The position numbers and the translations under genes were made by a program. From NCBI GenBank assembly GCA_038093975.1, contig JBBPTG010000115.1, positions 16,543-80,542 of the forward strand: DNA of 64,000 nt, read 5' to 3'. The first letter of the stretch is position 1. Each line of letters opens with the position of its first letter. Shown here piece by piece: positions 1 through 13,503 of the stretch. The notes below the pieces were generated by a model. That model did not search any database. It worked only from the letters and a program-made list of their open reading frames with translations, and was not told where the DNA came from. Origin of the DNA: Chalciporus piperatus. Its lineage: Eukaryota > Basidiomycota > Agaricomycetes > Boletales > Boletaceae.

Positions 1-1130
<1,130 letters not shown>

Positions 1131-3397
1131 AGGCACCCATCATCTAAACGTGTACCGTAAGTTTTCCGATGTCAGGATATCAAGAGGATCGACGGAAGAG
1201 CCCAGAGGCAGATGCGGACGCGGATGCGTGACCGGGTCTGTAGAGTTGTATGATCTTTGTTGCAAGCGAATACCGGATACCAGATACCAAGGGTCGACGG
1301 TTGTTGGGTGTATCTTTGAAAACAGGTTATTTATGTTTGGTTTTTCGTTCGAATGTTTTCGTGTTTTGAGACGGATAAGATCTCGAGAGGGGCCAGGGGT
1401 AGTTGTTCAACGCCCGGCTGAGTCTGTCGTTGCTCTAGCTAATAGCTAGTCTGAGTACTGAGTCTTGGGTCCTGATACAACAGACCAGAACGGATCGTCT
1501 TGAAGCCATTCAATTGACACTTGTCTGCGCAGTGCCAAGGAAACACAATAGCATCGAAACTACCAGCTTAGCACCAAGTCTACCCAGGACTGCGAAGAAT
1601 GCAGATCCCTCAACTCATCTCAGAGTACAAGGGATTGATCTTCGACATGGCCGCCTCGAGCAGTGACGTCACGCTCGACAGCCTGAGCTGCTCAACGCTG
1701 ATCTCGAAACATACACTGGTGAGTCACAACCATTTCGCCATGGATCGACGTGCATGCTTGCTAGTATTCCGGGGCGACGATACCTGGGGCGGTGTTGATC
1801 GTGAATCAGGTCAACAGAACCACTTCCGACGTCCAGACTCCAGGCGGGCTTCTCATCCCTCCAGGAACGTATGTTCTGAAGTAAGGTTGGCACGACCTAT
1901 ACCCAAGGTTAAGATAACTTTAAGCTCATTGGCCCGCTCACGGTCTTACTCGACGTTCTATGGTTTTCCTGGTGGGAAGCGATAACTACTGGCATCTCTC
2001 GACCAGCAACGGAAGCGTAAACTTCGACTATGGCGGTGATAATCCCGACGCACAGAAAGTTTATATGGATCATGATTCTCACTTGATCAAAGAGTTGGGT
2101 GTGAGTTCGGGAATACCAAGCCCCTTTCATCCCTTAGCGCCGCAACTAGCCGCAACTCCGCCATCGGTTGTGTATATAAACCTCGACCTTCTGCTTCTCT
2201 CTCTTCACTCACGACAGCTCGAAAGCTACGAGGCTCAGCACGCACAAGACATGGCTCCAGCCATGTCTTTCTTCCTGAGCGGGAAGGTCTGAGCATTTCA
2301 GTCATCCTCGATTGTCTCTAGCTGGGACCAGCCCTAATGGAATGAGCGACGCACCAGAAAAGTAGTTGCCATTTGGGAAATGGTCGACTTTGCAAGGTGT
2401 CGCGATGACTTGGGCGAGTTCTTCCTTTCCATTGATACGCGAGCGTTCTCTATCGCGGTGACGTGTCCCTTTGGACGTAGAACGTAGCCTGGCCATGTGT
2501 TACCCCACATGGTTGGGACCGACGTCGATTGATCAAGAGGAGCAGTAAACGCATTCAAACTGCTAACGGGAATACAGAGCCTCTCTTCAGCCATCAACAC
2601 GAACGATGGAAGGACTCTCCCATAGTGACATCCCGTCACCCTCTGTTGATTCATCCAGATCAGCCCAGCTACATATTGGGTTTCAATCGGCCGTCGGTCT
2701 TCGGCTCGTTGCTTTCTTGCACTGGTTTACCCAGTGTTGTGACGTTGGTTGGGCTTCACGACCACTGACGTTGCACACCGTATGCGGAGACGACCGAGTT
2801 CGTGTCTTGGTAGAGTGCTCGTTCTTGAGTTCACTTCGTGGCTCCCGGTCCTCGTTGACTGGGAAACTCGATTCAGACTACTCTCGGGCTGTCATGCCTT
2901 ATTTTTTCCTTCTCTTCCTCGGGAAGGTTTTTTTTGGGACTTGTGGGTTCGTCCAGTTCTGTCCTGGAGCGTCAACATTTGTATGCATGCTAGGCTCTTA
3001 TCCGATGCAATTTTTTTTTCTACAATTTGATGTGGGCTTTCTGTTTCTTCATGGGTGAAGGCAATCTTCCTTGAGCAATGTGATCAGTGCTGTCAGCAGC
3101 TTGTTTTTGAGGGTGAAGTAGCAAAGCTGGAGTGGATGTTCCCTGTCCGGGCCACAGGTTTGTACCACTTGGCTTGTCGTTATCTTGAACAAGGCGAAGA
3201 TTCAGACTTGAACAGTGCGTGAATATCAAGGCCTAGATACGTTCGACGTTCTGTCCATGGTTAGGATCGTTTTCGCCTCCAACGCGCATCGAACATATTT
3301 GACTCCACTGGAATACACGATCACATAAGTAAGGAAATCCATCAAACATTATGAAGAGAAAAAGGCAAAGCAAAGGAGGGAACATGCACACGACTAT
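1131..3397. other. Intergenic stretch, mostly without supportable genes
   Basis: This 2.3-kb stretch lies between the MAP kinase stop and the stop of the minus-strand GTPase. Only one small spliced frame (1599-1884) has any support. An open frame at 2606-3058 begins with ATG and could code for 150 residues, but it shows no domain, no intron pattern and a T-rich tail, so I do not call it. The rest is probably 3' UTR of the two flanking genes. Confidence 0.5.
1599..1884 (+). CDS. Possible small two-exon protein, unrecognised
   Basis: Exon 1599-1718 ends before a good GTGAGT donor, and a CTAG acceptor precedes exon 1765-1884. The join is in frame and gives 79 residues ending at TAA 1882. The middle reads like a beta strand series (IPGAVLIVNQVN, then GGLLIPPGTYVL). 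There is no signal peptide, no transmembrane segment and no family that I recognise. Further in-frame fragments follow (for example around 1920-2090), so this may be a front piece of a longer, decayed or differently spliced gene. Support is only the splice-consistent frame. Confidence 0.3.
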
Positions 3398-5466
3398 TTA
3401 ATTATTGGGTGGGGATTCGGAGGAAAGGTTCGTATACGCTGGTCTATTCGGTGGTGTGTTCAATCGCTTGCTCACCTCCCCAGTCGACCTTGATGCCTCG
3501 ATGTCGACAGGCTTGCTATATCCTCCTTGAACATTTGGATGAGGACCCATTGCAACCAATTTGTTCCCTTGGCCAACGTGTTCCAGAGCCCTATGCATAT
3601 CTCCGCCAACACGCTTTGGAGCCCCTAGCACTGGCATGACACTTCTGGCAGCATCGGCAAGGGTCGTAAGGGCTTTCTGGAACTTGGAGGGGTTGAGGCT
3701 CGCTGGGTCAACCCATAGCGTCTCCACCAACATCATCAAGGTCGAGGTCGCGCCACTGTCAACTGGACGGCTCGGTACATTCGGAAGGAACGTAAGTGAC
3801 ACCTGGATGTGGATGTAGCGAGAGACGAGGTCCCAGCATGCCTGAGCGACTTCTTGGTTATCACATCCTCTCAGCACGACGATCATGGGGCACATCAGTC
3901 CACCCGCGATAGAGTAAAACGCGGTTAGGGCAGCTACATCCGCTTCCTCGATGCCGCTATCGAGCAGAGGGGATGTATAGAAGATGAGAAGGCCACCGAC
4001 GACCTGCGGCTTGGTAGATGGGGAAAGGTTTTCAATACGAATAAAATCGTACTCGTGATCACGTATGCGGCTTGTGTGTTTCTGCCACGAAGAAGTGATC
4101 CCAGGCGGACATTCGACGGGGTGATTTGCGGCCATATCATAGACGATGACCGTCCTCACGATCTTTCTATTCGAAAAATGAGTAGGGCGGAAGAGATCGC
4201 GAAACATGGGGAAGATTAGGGACATGTATGAATCCTCGATTTTCCAAGGCGGTCGTTCAGAATACTTGATGATGAGACCCCGCAGAAGCTTTCGGGAAAG
4301 CGAGCGACGTTCTTGGACGACGTGGTCAGTGGTTTCCAGGGTGGTGATGCAGGCGTATGCGTCAAACCGCATACCCTCATCTTGGAAGTCATTTTTGTTT
4401 GCGTCCCACCACGTCTCCATCTCCCCCTCCTGATGTTCAAGGCCAGTAACAACCAGAGCGACTGGCGCCTTCTTCCGGCAAACTTTAGAGTAAAAGATAT
4501 CGTAGTTGCGCCGATGGGTTTTCGTGAGTCTACCGGCGCGGACGCAATAAATGATCAGGTTGATTCCACCGGCACTAGCAATCATTTGGATAAGCACTTT
4601 GAGATTGCTCTCTGCTAGGGCCGCAGGAACCGTCCCCGAGGACCCTTCATCGAGTCCTGTGGTGTCCCAGAGGCGGCATTCAAATCCGTCCAGCAAGACA
4701 GTGTATTTCTCGTGTTGGAACGTACATCCGAGAGCGTTGTTGGAGGTTTTGGCCAAAGGTTTATCGGCAATGAGGTTAATGATGGATGACTTGCCGACGC
4801 CAGTTTCGCCGAAAATGATGATGTTGGATTGACATCCGTCGGCAGCGGGATGTGGGTGGCCAGGGACGGAAGTCCAGTCTGGATTTGACGCAGGAGATTG
4901 GGTAGTATTGGAATGCATTTCTGCCGCATCCTGAAAATAGTTCATATAAATCCGTGTGGAAAGGTTACAGATCTTACATGAGTGCTGGCAGCGTCCTACG
5001 AGTAAGATGCTCAGGTCAATGACCACAACAGAAAGATACCACTTACAATCTTTCCTTCATAAACGTCCCGTACGGGGTTCGAAGGTGGGAAGCCAGTGCC
5101 ATCGGATGGTACACGGCAATTGGTCCATCCCGTTTGCACGCCGATGTCCGGTCCTACCTGCGATCCAACGAAGCCCTATAATCAAAATGGTCAAGCCGAA
5201 CTTAGTCACACAGTTATAGTACTTGCCTCCGTTACGGGCCAACGCACAGAGTCGGCGTTCTCGGCGGTAGAGGGCACGTTGCTCGACTCCACAGGATAAC
5301 TTGCATTCAAATTGGTAGTTTGAACACAGTGACCCGTCTGCATAGTGAATGGCGTTTCCTGGTTGGAGGGGGTGGGCGACTCTGTTCTATCGGGAAGTAC
5401 GTGTTGAGTACCTTGTATCCCGTCAGCGTCACTGGATTCAGAGGGGGAATTCGGAAAGGAAGTCAT
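3398..5466 (-). CDS. AIG1/IMAP-like P-loop GTPase, 639 aa
   Basis: A septin/Toc34/AIG1-type GTPase of the kind expanded in mushroom genomes; substrate and partner are unknown. Exons from the 5' end are 5466-5227, 5175-5047, 4995-4978 (only 18 nt) and 4930-3398, all phase 0. Seen in the protein are G1 GETGVGKSS, G3 DTTGLDEG, and at the G4 position VVTGLEHQ instead of the usual TKxD/NKxD, which is typical of this divergent group. About 120 residues before the P-loop are low-complexity, rich in Ser and Thr. The last 250 residues repeat a P-loop-free domain with WDLVSRY. The first intron can only be read in frame as a GC-AG intron. It stands head to head with a paralogue at 6493-7586. The ATG at 5464-5466 is the first in the open frame. 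Confidence 0.82.
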
Positions 5467-6492
5467 GATTGCGGGAAACGGTCGTGCCAGTAGCCTTCAA
5501 GTGTTCTTGATGGTATGGGTTGACAATGAGGTAGGCTCCACAGTTTCCTCTGAGACGCCCAATATTCAGACCCTGTGCCCTGCACGAGCTCCTCCGTGAT
5601 TGCTGAGCTTGGCAATTGATGGCCGCGACGAGGCCTCGTGGTAGGAAACGAGTGTCTGCCAGCAGGAAACATCGCCCAATCTCTGCTAGGTATAAAGTTG
5701 GTTGTGTTTGAGCGCTCCGCATCTGTCATTCCGAGTCACTGCGGCCTGAGGCCAAGGAGACGGGGGAAACTAAAGTTGGTTGAGGATTGCTTCTCGAGTC
5801 TACGGCAGGGGGCTGACCTTCAAGCTTCATCCCGAATACGGGGACAGTGTCGGAATTTCCACCCAATGATGTAACCTACGTCAAACCTACGTCAAACTAT
5901 GGCAGTACAGAGTACAGTCTTAGTGTCCTCCCTCTCTTCCTCTATCAAGTCGTAATTCTTGATCGACGTGTCCACATCAATCTTTTCATTCATAAAACAA
6001 ACGGAGATGGAAGTTTGCAAGGGTCGCTGCAAACGCGCGTAACCAGACAAGGGAGCATGCTCCACTGGCATGATCAGCATCAGGAACGCAAGCTGACCAT
6101 ACTAATACACGATACAAGTTCTATGAGGAACACGAGTCAGCAACGAGGATGTCACGGTTGCGCCTCGAAGGGATATCACTATGATTCCGATGATCGTTCG
6201 GTACGCTCTTACTGTTAGTGATGTGGCTTCTGAGAGGCGTTCGATACAGACCCTGTGGACTCATGACCTGGTCGAGGCGATAGCCAACCCGTGCTTCCCT
6301 GAGCGTTCCGTCTCATTCTGGCAAGTAGGGTTCATTTAAATTTCAAGTTGCGACTTGTGGCTAGCTGACTCCTGAGGCTTCCATCCCCGACTCTTGGTCA
6401 GATTATAAGCTTGTACACTACATCTCACTTCAGTTATTCTACCCTTTACGAAGTTTGTCACTCTATCCCAGTGAACTGGGTGATTACCAGTT
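5467..6492. promoter_or_regulatory. Shared promoter region between two divergent GTPase genes
   Basis: This 1026-bp gap separates the starts of two paralogous AIG1-like GTPase genes transcribed in opposite directions, so it must carry both promoters. Open frames within it on both strands are short, overlap each other and show no domain. I see no long repeat or transposon end in it. Confidence 0.45.
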
Positions 6493-7586
6493 ATGATGCA
6501 TCACGGTCAATCGAACTTCAGGAACGACTTTCTTTTCGAAGAGACGCCCGCGTCTTCGTGGTACCCACCGGACGAGGATAGCGAAGATCAGAGGCCGCCA
6601 TACTATGCGGATGTGAATAATAGTGCGTCGAATTATCTGGCCCCCTCATCGATCATCCTGAATACCTAACATCCTTGCAGACACAGGAAGCGACACCCGC
6701 CAAGAAAAGAGCCCGTCCACTCAACCTTCTTTTGTCTACGAGGGAACGCGACCTGGTAAGTGCATCAACGGGTCTCTATTCACCTCCGAATGAACATACT
6801 TCAGTGCCTTCGAATGTGAAGCAGAAGAACATCGTTCTTTTTGGGGAGACTGGAGTTGGAAAAAGCTCCGTGATCAACTTGATTGCTGGCCGAGAGGTCG
6901 CTGTCACCTCGCCGAACTCCAAAGGTTGCACGTTTCAATCGACGGAGTACTCGTTCACTGCCGGCGAGCTCCAACTACGAATCTATGACACCGTCGGACT
7001 CGAAGAACCAGACATCGGTGTCAATACCTTCTTCGGAGCTATCGAGAAAGCTCACCAGCTCGTCACGTCCCTCAATGCCGCTGGTGGCATTGATCTCCTT
7101 CTCTTCTGCATACGAGCTGGAAGAATCACTTGCGCCATGCAGAGAACTTATCGACTGTTTGTCGAGTTTCTCTGCGAGGAGCAGGTACCACTTGCGCTTG
7201 TCGTCACGCATCTAGAAAACAACGACGAGATGGAGGACTGGTGGGCTAATAATGAGCAGGCACTCAAAGCCTATGGGATCGCTCCCGTCGCACACGCGTG
7301 CATTACAGCTGCTCCAGAGCGCCTGACGCAGTACACAGAAAAGCGAGCTCAGTCACGGCGCGCCTTAGAAGACTTGCTGCGCAACACGCTAAGTTCCGCC
7401 AGTTCTCCATATTCCCAGGACGTACGCAGTTGGTTCAAGCGCCTCGCCGCATGGTTGCACACCTTGTTGAAAAGGTCAATGTCTTTAAAGGCTCAGAGGA
7501 AACAGCTGGTGAAGTCCCTCACAACCCGGTGTGGATTACGGGACGAGGAGGCCAAGAAGTTTGCGGAAATGCTTGCGAAGGGCTGA
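6493..7586 (+). CDS. AIG1/IMAP-like P-loop GTPase, 328 aa
   Basis: A shorter paralogue of the GTPase at 3398-5466. Exons are 6493-6622, 6681-6755 and 6805-7586, giving 987 nt. The start is the first of two adjacent ATGs; the spliced N-terminus is acidic, with a Pro/Tyr-rich patch (PPYYADVNN). Motifs are G1 GETGVGKSS, G3 DTVGLEEP, and VVTHLENN at the G4 position. The matching positions in the neighbour are GETGVGKSS, DTTGLDEG and VVTGLEHQ, so the two share the same unusual G4 replacement. It ends soon after the G domain with a basic amphipathic stretch (WFKRLAAWLHTLLKR) that could lie on a membrane, and lacks the long C-terminal half of its neighbour. Cellular role is unknown. Confidence 0.82.
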
Positions 7587-7958
7587 GCTTGCTATGTAGC
7601 ATATACATATGACTTACTGTACAAGAGTGATTTGCCCAGATTATCGATCGGTTACGCGTGTTCTTCAGGAGTCGGAGCTTGTAAAGGGGAAGGAATTATC
7701 GAGGGCGATACTCATTTCAGAGGAGGCGAAGAGATTGGCGAAGAGCAAGAAGCAGGGCTTAAGTACTGATACCGCTGTTCGAAAAATTGTCTATCTTTTA
7801 TATACGCCTGGGCATGTAAGTTACCATACCACTGATGCGTCAGTGACATTAGTGTATCATAGTCATGGAGCAACACATCATCGCGGACATATCGCTGGGG
7901 TATACAAACCGCGAAAACGACAAGGAATATATCAAGTCCTGGCACAAAAAACTCCATC
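7587..7958. other. Intergenic, convergent 3' ends
   Basis: This 372-bp gap lies between the GTPase stop and the SEC2 stop. A lysine-rich frame runs from about 7666 to 7810 after a possible CAG acceptor at 7663-7665. It could be a further 3' exon of the GTPase, but I find no donor that would join it in frame before the TGA, so I leave it out. Confidence 0.4.
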
Positions 7959-10900
7959 TCACCCTCCAAGTGCTCGCACACCACCGATCCTAGCCCAAAA
8001 CATCTCTTCCTTCAACTTCACCACCTCCTTCCACGTTCTCTCCTCCCATGTCGCATCACCTGCGAACCCTTCTCCTTCTGTACTTGACGATCGTTTCGTG
8101 CTCGTCGTATCGATGGACGTGCGCACCGTCGCCGTCGAGGTCTTGTCATTGTCCGTAGATGGGACGGGGGCGTCGGTGTCAGCGGAAGGTGGAGCATCCG
8201 ACGCAGCGACGGTGGGAGGTAATTGAGACTCGACGGATGGTTGAGCATTGTCTGCGACTGCTTCTCCCTTCGTTCCGTTCGCGATGCTCTCCGGCGCTGC
8301 TGCTGTTACATCTGTCACGGGTGCAGCCGTAAGTTCAACGTTGGCTTCGTCGTTTGCAGGGTTGTCTTCACGTTTAATAGCCTCTTTCTCCTTCACACTC
8401 TCCACTTCCTCTTTCCGCGCCTCCGTTTCAGGAGCTGGTGCTGTAGCTGGCACAGTGCCCTTCACCTCATCCCTCGCCACCTCGCCACCGACTTTTCCGT
8501 CACTCGATGTCGTCGGGGGCGGTGGCACAGCCCTCCTCGCAGGCGCCCTCCTCGGAAGAGGCGGTGCACCCGGTCCCGCAGCCGGAGACGCCGGTCGTGA
8601 CGGCCCCAACGGCGACGACGTCGATAACTTCCCTCGAATATGCGATGGCGTAGGTAAATGTCCAGGTGGCGGAGTCGTCGTACGTGTAATTCCGGCCGGT
8701 GCTGGTGATCCTGGTCGAGAACGGTTGATAGCGGGGCTAGCGGCGCGTGGTATGGGCGGTGGGGATGCGGGGGAGGAAACGCGAGACCGGGGACGTGGGA
8801 TGGGAGAGGTGACACGTGGAGGAATGGGAGAGGTAGGTGTTTCGGGGAGGGGAATGTTGTGTGCGGCTGGCGATGTGGATTGGTCCTGGATCGGTGCGGC
8901 ACTCACGGTGGCATCAGCAGGAACGGGATGAGTAGTCGTGAAAGGAGCAGGCGAAGTGGCGGTTGGTGTAGGCGCTGCGAAAGTGATTTCGTCGACCGGG
9001 GTCGCGAAGGAGTCATTGGACGCATTCGGATCTACTTTCTCTGTCTCAAGGTGGCCGTTCGTGGTGATAGCTGATTCTGCAGGCTCTGGAGCGGGAGCAG
9101 CGGTACCATTCTGATGGGTCTCTGGCGGGGGAATAGCTGTATCAGTCGTTGCCCTACCACGGACTACGCTGCGCTTTGGAAGCGGTGGTGGGACATGTTC
9201 CTGTTCTCGTGGAGTGGGGACCTCAGTATGAGGATGTGGGACGGTGGGATGGGTCGGTGGCGGCAGCAAAGTCTTCGTGCTCTCCTTCTCTTTCGCTCCC
9301 CCCTTCTCTTTGACACTGTCTCCGCCTTCCTTGCCCCAACTAACTGCCCTCTCTCCCAACGCACTAGCCATCTCCCAAAGCCTCCTTCTACGCGGAGGCA
9401 CCGGAGGTTTCTCGGAAGCAGTCGGAGGTGCTGTCGCGCTCGCTGGTTGACTTCCAGCGCTCGCAGGGGTCACTGGCGAGTCAAGTGTTTCTTGACTGTT
9501 GCCGTCAACTCCCGACTTGGGTGGTTGGATGACTTCTTCCTCCCATATTCGTTCGACGACCCCCACACGTACGAACGCCCACAACGAACACGTACTTCGC
9601 AGCCTCGTCAGGCAGTAATTCGACGTGCAGAGAGGATACGGGGAGTTTTGTGTCTGTGGTGGAAGGACGCGAGTCGCTGACACGGGATGCACCGGGGGAC
9701 GAGTGGATGTGCCAACAGCGGGCATAGACGCAGAAGGCGCATGAACGGGGTTAAGATATGGTGGGGGGATGGCAGTGGTAGCAGCGGCGAGACGGAAGAT
9801 ATATACCTGCCCTGGGGGTTCGAAGTCTGCCGTTTGTGGTGTCGTGGCAGTGGAATTCTGAGATGAGGAAGACAGGGCCAAGGGATATTTGAACCATGAA
9901 CTCCCGTTGACGCTGTTTGGACGTGTAGGTAATGTTCCTGGAGGTAAGCGTGCGATCTCTGTACCACATAGAGCGCAGGAGACAGATGTGGATGATACGG
10001 ATGAGGAATGAGAGTGGAATTCTTGAAGAAGGTTCGTGAAGGAAATGGGCTCCACGGTTAACATGCCGGTGTGGATTGCAGCAAGAACTGAGCGACGAGA
10101 CAACCAGTTCAGCGAAGGTGCGAGGTCAAGACGGAGAGTAGGTTCACTAAACATGTATAATGAGATCAGCAGGAGAACAATACATTGCATGAACTTACGA
10201 GTCCTCAGTGAGTAGACGTGCAAGGAATGGTTGACCTAAAAGCATCGACATGGCAGGAGGTGTTGGCTGTTGGACCCTCAGTCCCCGAAGATGCGTGACG
10301 AACGCGATGAATTCGGAGTATGGAGTGTGCGTAGTCATGAAACGAATCTTAGACACTTCCCCGACGCGTAGCTCGTCACGCTCTACCCATTTCCCTTTGC
10401 CCATTGTCATCTTTGCCTCTCGTGCCTGCCTCTCAGCATCTTCCTTCTCGGTTTGGAGAGTCTGCATCTGGACCTGCATTTGCTTGACGGCATCTTCTGC
10501 CATTTTGAGAGCCTCCTCCGCGCCATGCACTTTTCGTTCACTTCTGGCTTGACCGAGGCGAGCTTCGGCGACCATCGTGTTCGCTTGATCGAAAAGCGTT
10601 GCACTCAGATCATCGAGGTCTTTCTCGATATCATGACGTGCACTCTCTGCCTGACCTCGCTGAGCAGCCTCCTCGGTCGCGCGTTCCATAAGTCTATTCA
10701 GCTCGGTCGTGACATGCGCTTTCTCCACCAACAAACCCGTGTTCAGAGCTGCCAAATGATGGCTTCGTTCAAGCTCGAGCGAAGAAACCGTGACATTGGC
10801 ATTTCGGAGTGAAGCAGACGTATCATGTAGTTCGTCCTCGAGGTTTGATACACGATCGTATGAGGTGACAAGTTTGCTATTGAGTTGCGTGACTTGAGAG

Positions 10901-11070
10901 AAGAGGTCGGTTACTTGGGCACGCAAGGATGCTATGACCTGGGCTTGGGCTTCAGAGGTGTCCTCGTCAGCCTCGTCGTCCACTCGACTGCCGCTGATGT
11001 TGAGTTTATGAGTAAATTCCGGATGTTCGTTATGGTCGTACCTTTTTCCTGTTGTTTCCGCCTCTGACAT
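7959..11070 (-). CDS. SEC2: Sec2-type Rab GDP/GTP exchange factor, 1019 aa
   Basis: Activates the secretory Rab (Sec4/Rab8) on post-Golgi vesicles so that they can dock at the growing hyphal tip. Two exons, 11070-10199 and 10146-7959, joined by a 52-nt intron. Residues of about 30-230 form a long coiled coil; within it DLDDLSATLFDQANTMVAEAR is the hallmark of the Sec2/Rabin exchange domain, the segment that opens the Rab switch regions. After it comes a conserved block around the intron (LLGQPFLARLLTEDSE to SFTNLLQEFH) with a CALCGTE zinc-knuckle-like patch. The C-terminal half is long, disordered and Pro/Ser/Thr-rich with SH3-type proline runs, ending in a short conserved helix with WEERTWKEVVKLKEEMFWARIG. 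ATG 11068-11070 is the first in frame. The 529-bp upstream gap separates it from CAB2. Confidence 0.88.
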
Positions 11071-11599
11071 CGTGAAGGTAAGTCACAAAGGCCCGAGTGA
11101 CCAACCTTAACCCTAATAAAGGTTCAGCGTCACAATAATGGGCGGAGCCTAATGGCTACATTGCGTACACAATGGATTACAGGTTGCAGATACTGTATCT
11201 ATGCTACTCAATCTCTACGGGTACCCTCGTAGGCTGTCCCTGGGATTGTACAGATTTCGAGACTTGAATTGTCAGAGCTTCTCTGCACATATTTAAATTT
11301 GAATTTGGCGATGTCTTCGCGCGAAGCCCTCCACCGTCATGGTGACGCAAATGGTAGTCTCCCCTAGACACCCAAGAGTCGGGATGAAGACAGTCGATCA
11401 CCCCCCACTAGGCCACGCAAAAGGCATCGGAAGCAAATGTGCGATTGGGGCGGTAGGACCAAACTGATGTATTGATTTGTTTGAAAAACGCTTGATCGAC
11501 GAACAGATGGTGGTGCCCGTAGTATGACATAGTCTATTCAACCTTCTCATAGAGTGCAAAGTAATTCATACTCGTACAGTTCTTCTCCTAGATCTTCTG
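11071..11599. other. Intergenic: SEC2 promoter and CAB2 3' end
   Basis: This 529-bp gap must carry the SEC2 promoter and the CAB2 terminator. It is AT-rich around 11285-11310 (runs of TTTAAATTT). No conserved open frame is seen. Confidence 0.4.
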
Positions 11600-12971
11600 T
11601 CACAGAGCACGGTTGATCCAAGCATCATGTCGTGTTACCAACTCTTTTACAATTTCTTCTTCGATCTCCTTATGAGGTGCCGATGGAGAGGAGTCAATTT
11701 CAATCCATTGTTCCTGGTACTCGATTCCGTTGGGACCAGGCTTGCCGCTGGCAGGCGAGGCTTTCGGGGACACAAATACGACACGATGCTTGCGATGGTG
11801 CAAGTCGTTCCCAATGACGACCTGGTGTCCATATCGCTCGAGTGCCTGACAGGCTTTAGGTATGAGGAACGCCTGGTCGGTTTCGAGCTGACCGTGCACA
11901 CAAGGTCAATGATCCATAAGAACGAGACGAGATTTCTCTGGTGCACGTACCTTGAAGGATACGACGAAGCCGCCTGGTACCCACTCGGATACCAGCGGTT
12001 TCAGAACTTTGGGTACCTGGTCCATTTCTATATGCAAGCTTCCTTTTCCTGATTGAATCTTGTGTTCCGACTGGTTAACGTCAACGACCTCTCATTTAGC
12101 GACCTTTGAAAGAATGAAAACTATCGTACTGACCATTTTTTGACGGGGTAAAAAGAAGTCGCTCACAGCGGCGGCGAGGTAGTACATCGCCTTGGATCCC
12201 AACCGCCTCATTTCCTTACTGATCGCACGTAACAAATAGAGGTAATCGTTCACGGTGACAAACGTAAGGGTATGCAGAGTTCCTTCTCCCTGTACAGCCT
12301 TGTAGGCTCGCAAGACAGATAACAAGGCTGCCCGTTCAGACGTCCTGACTGTAATGTGTGGCTGGGCTGCACTTGGTGAGGGGTCATTCGAGTATGGATA
12401 TGCGGAATCGAGCGTGGAGGAAGATGGCAATGCTGCATCTATCTCGAGGAAATCGAGGAAAGGGTGGGTTGAATGGGAGTAATTCCGACTGAAAGGCTGA
12501 AGACTGAATTGCCGATGCATGAATATGACCGCGTATCCTTGCTTCAAGAAGTATTCGGCGGAGGTAGCGCCTCGAGTGCCTAGAACACACAAAAAAATCA
12601 CAGATGAATTCAATTCATGTTGCCAGGTCAAGCTGACACACCTGCACTGAAGTTATCAAGGAACCGCACGCTGGATCAGGGGGATAATGAGTAATTCTGG
12701 TCCTCCACCGAAAGTTGACTCACACATTGAGTTCCAGCGGCACAGTAGTACCCCCGCTCTACTTTTTCAGTAAGATCGGCGAACATAGATCCGAAGAGAC
12801 GGGGGACTCAATCACCGTGACGAGTACGACCTTCTTTCCTTTCTCTATCTGTCTATTGAGGAATTGTGATACACCCTGGATATCAATGTGTAGAGACGGA
12901 GGTTCGGGTTGTGTCGCAAAGTAAGTCTCTGCAGAGAAAGTCGACGCATTGGACTCGTGAGCGTTCTCCAT
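11600..12971 (-). CDS. CAB2: Phosphopantothenate-cysteine ligase, 357 aa
   Basis: Second step of coenzyme A synthesis: joins cysteine to 4'-phosphopantothenate using a nucleotide triphosphate. Six exons: 12971-12816, 12758-12724, 12670-12642, 12579-12134, 12070-11951 and 11887-11600; two exons are only 35 and 29 nt, and the sum, 1074 nt, is in frame. The spliced protein has the family signature SGGTTVPLE, then RFLDNFSAGTRGATSAEYF, then GYAVIFMHR, and the later YYLAAAVSDFF, which is the cysteine-ligase counterpart of the AAVADF motif. The segment FVVSFKLETD and VIGNDLHHR follow as in eukaryotic PPCS. Length matches yeast Cab2 (about 365 aa). The yeast name is used by homology. Confidence 0.92.
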
Positions 12972-13503
12972 CTCCTAGTTCATGAGTCGGATAAAGCGGA
13001 CGACCGACTTCATTTGTGGTCAAAGCACAGCCACCTGCCATTCGGTTCTGCTCCATTGGAATTGACCGAGATACGAACGTGAAATTCGATAGCAATCACC
13101 CTTCAATGGATCGGCGACAAGCTTAAGGATTCTTGCACCAACGTTGCTGCCAGCTCCACCGAAAAAAAAACATCCACATCGTCGACCACGAGCGACGCTC
13201 TCGCGCGCTCGCAACCCTTTAGTATTAACCTGCTAACATATAGTTGAAGCACTCATCGACCACGCAAACGATACGGTATGTACTATGTAGGGGTAAATGT
13301 AACTGCTCCGAAAGAAGAAAAAAGAGAAGGATAGCCCGATCAACGTCCTTTGCAAGAGCAAAACATGGAATCGATGTAACAAAAAAAGAAAACCGTCTGA
13401 TATCAACTAATTCATAGCAGATTCAGGATAGCATGAACGATCGCCAACGGACAGCCATCCAGAAAACGGCGTCGTCGCAGCGATAAAGAGTGAATGTCGT
13501 GCC
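12972..13503. other. Intergenic: CAB2 promoter and SKT5 3' end
   Basis: This 532-bp gap lies between the CAB2 start and the SKT5 stop. It holds a run of nine A at about 13143-13151 and A-rich stretches near 13310-13390 that suit the 3' UTR of SKT5. No gene is seen. Confidence 0.4.

Noticed and set aside
2606..3058. Plus-strand ATG frame of 150 codons
   Set aside because: No domain, no introns, T-rich hydrophobic end by composition only.
5060..5100. GGGTTCGAAGG, similar to a tRNA B box
   Set aside because: No matching A box or cloverleaf, and it lies within an exon of the GTPase gene.
7609..7815. Lysine-rich open stretch as a fourth exon of the second GTPase
   Set aside because: No donor upstream of the TGA at 7584-7586 joins it in frame.
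8248..8931. Plus-strand open frame of 227 codons
   Set aside because: Antisense shadow of the GC-rich disordered part of SEC2.
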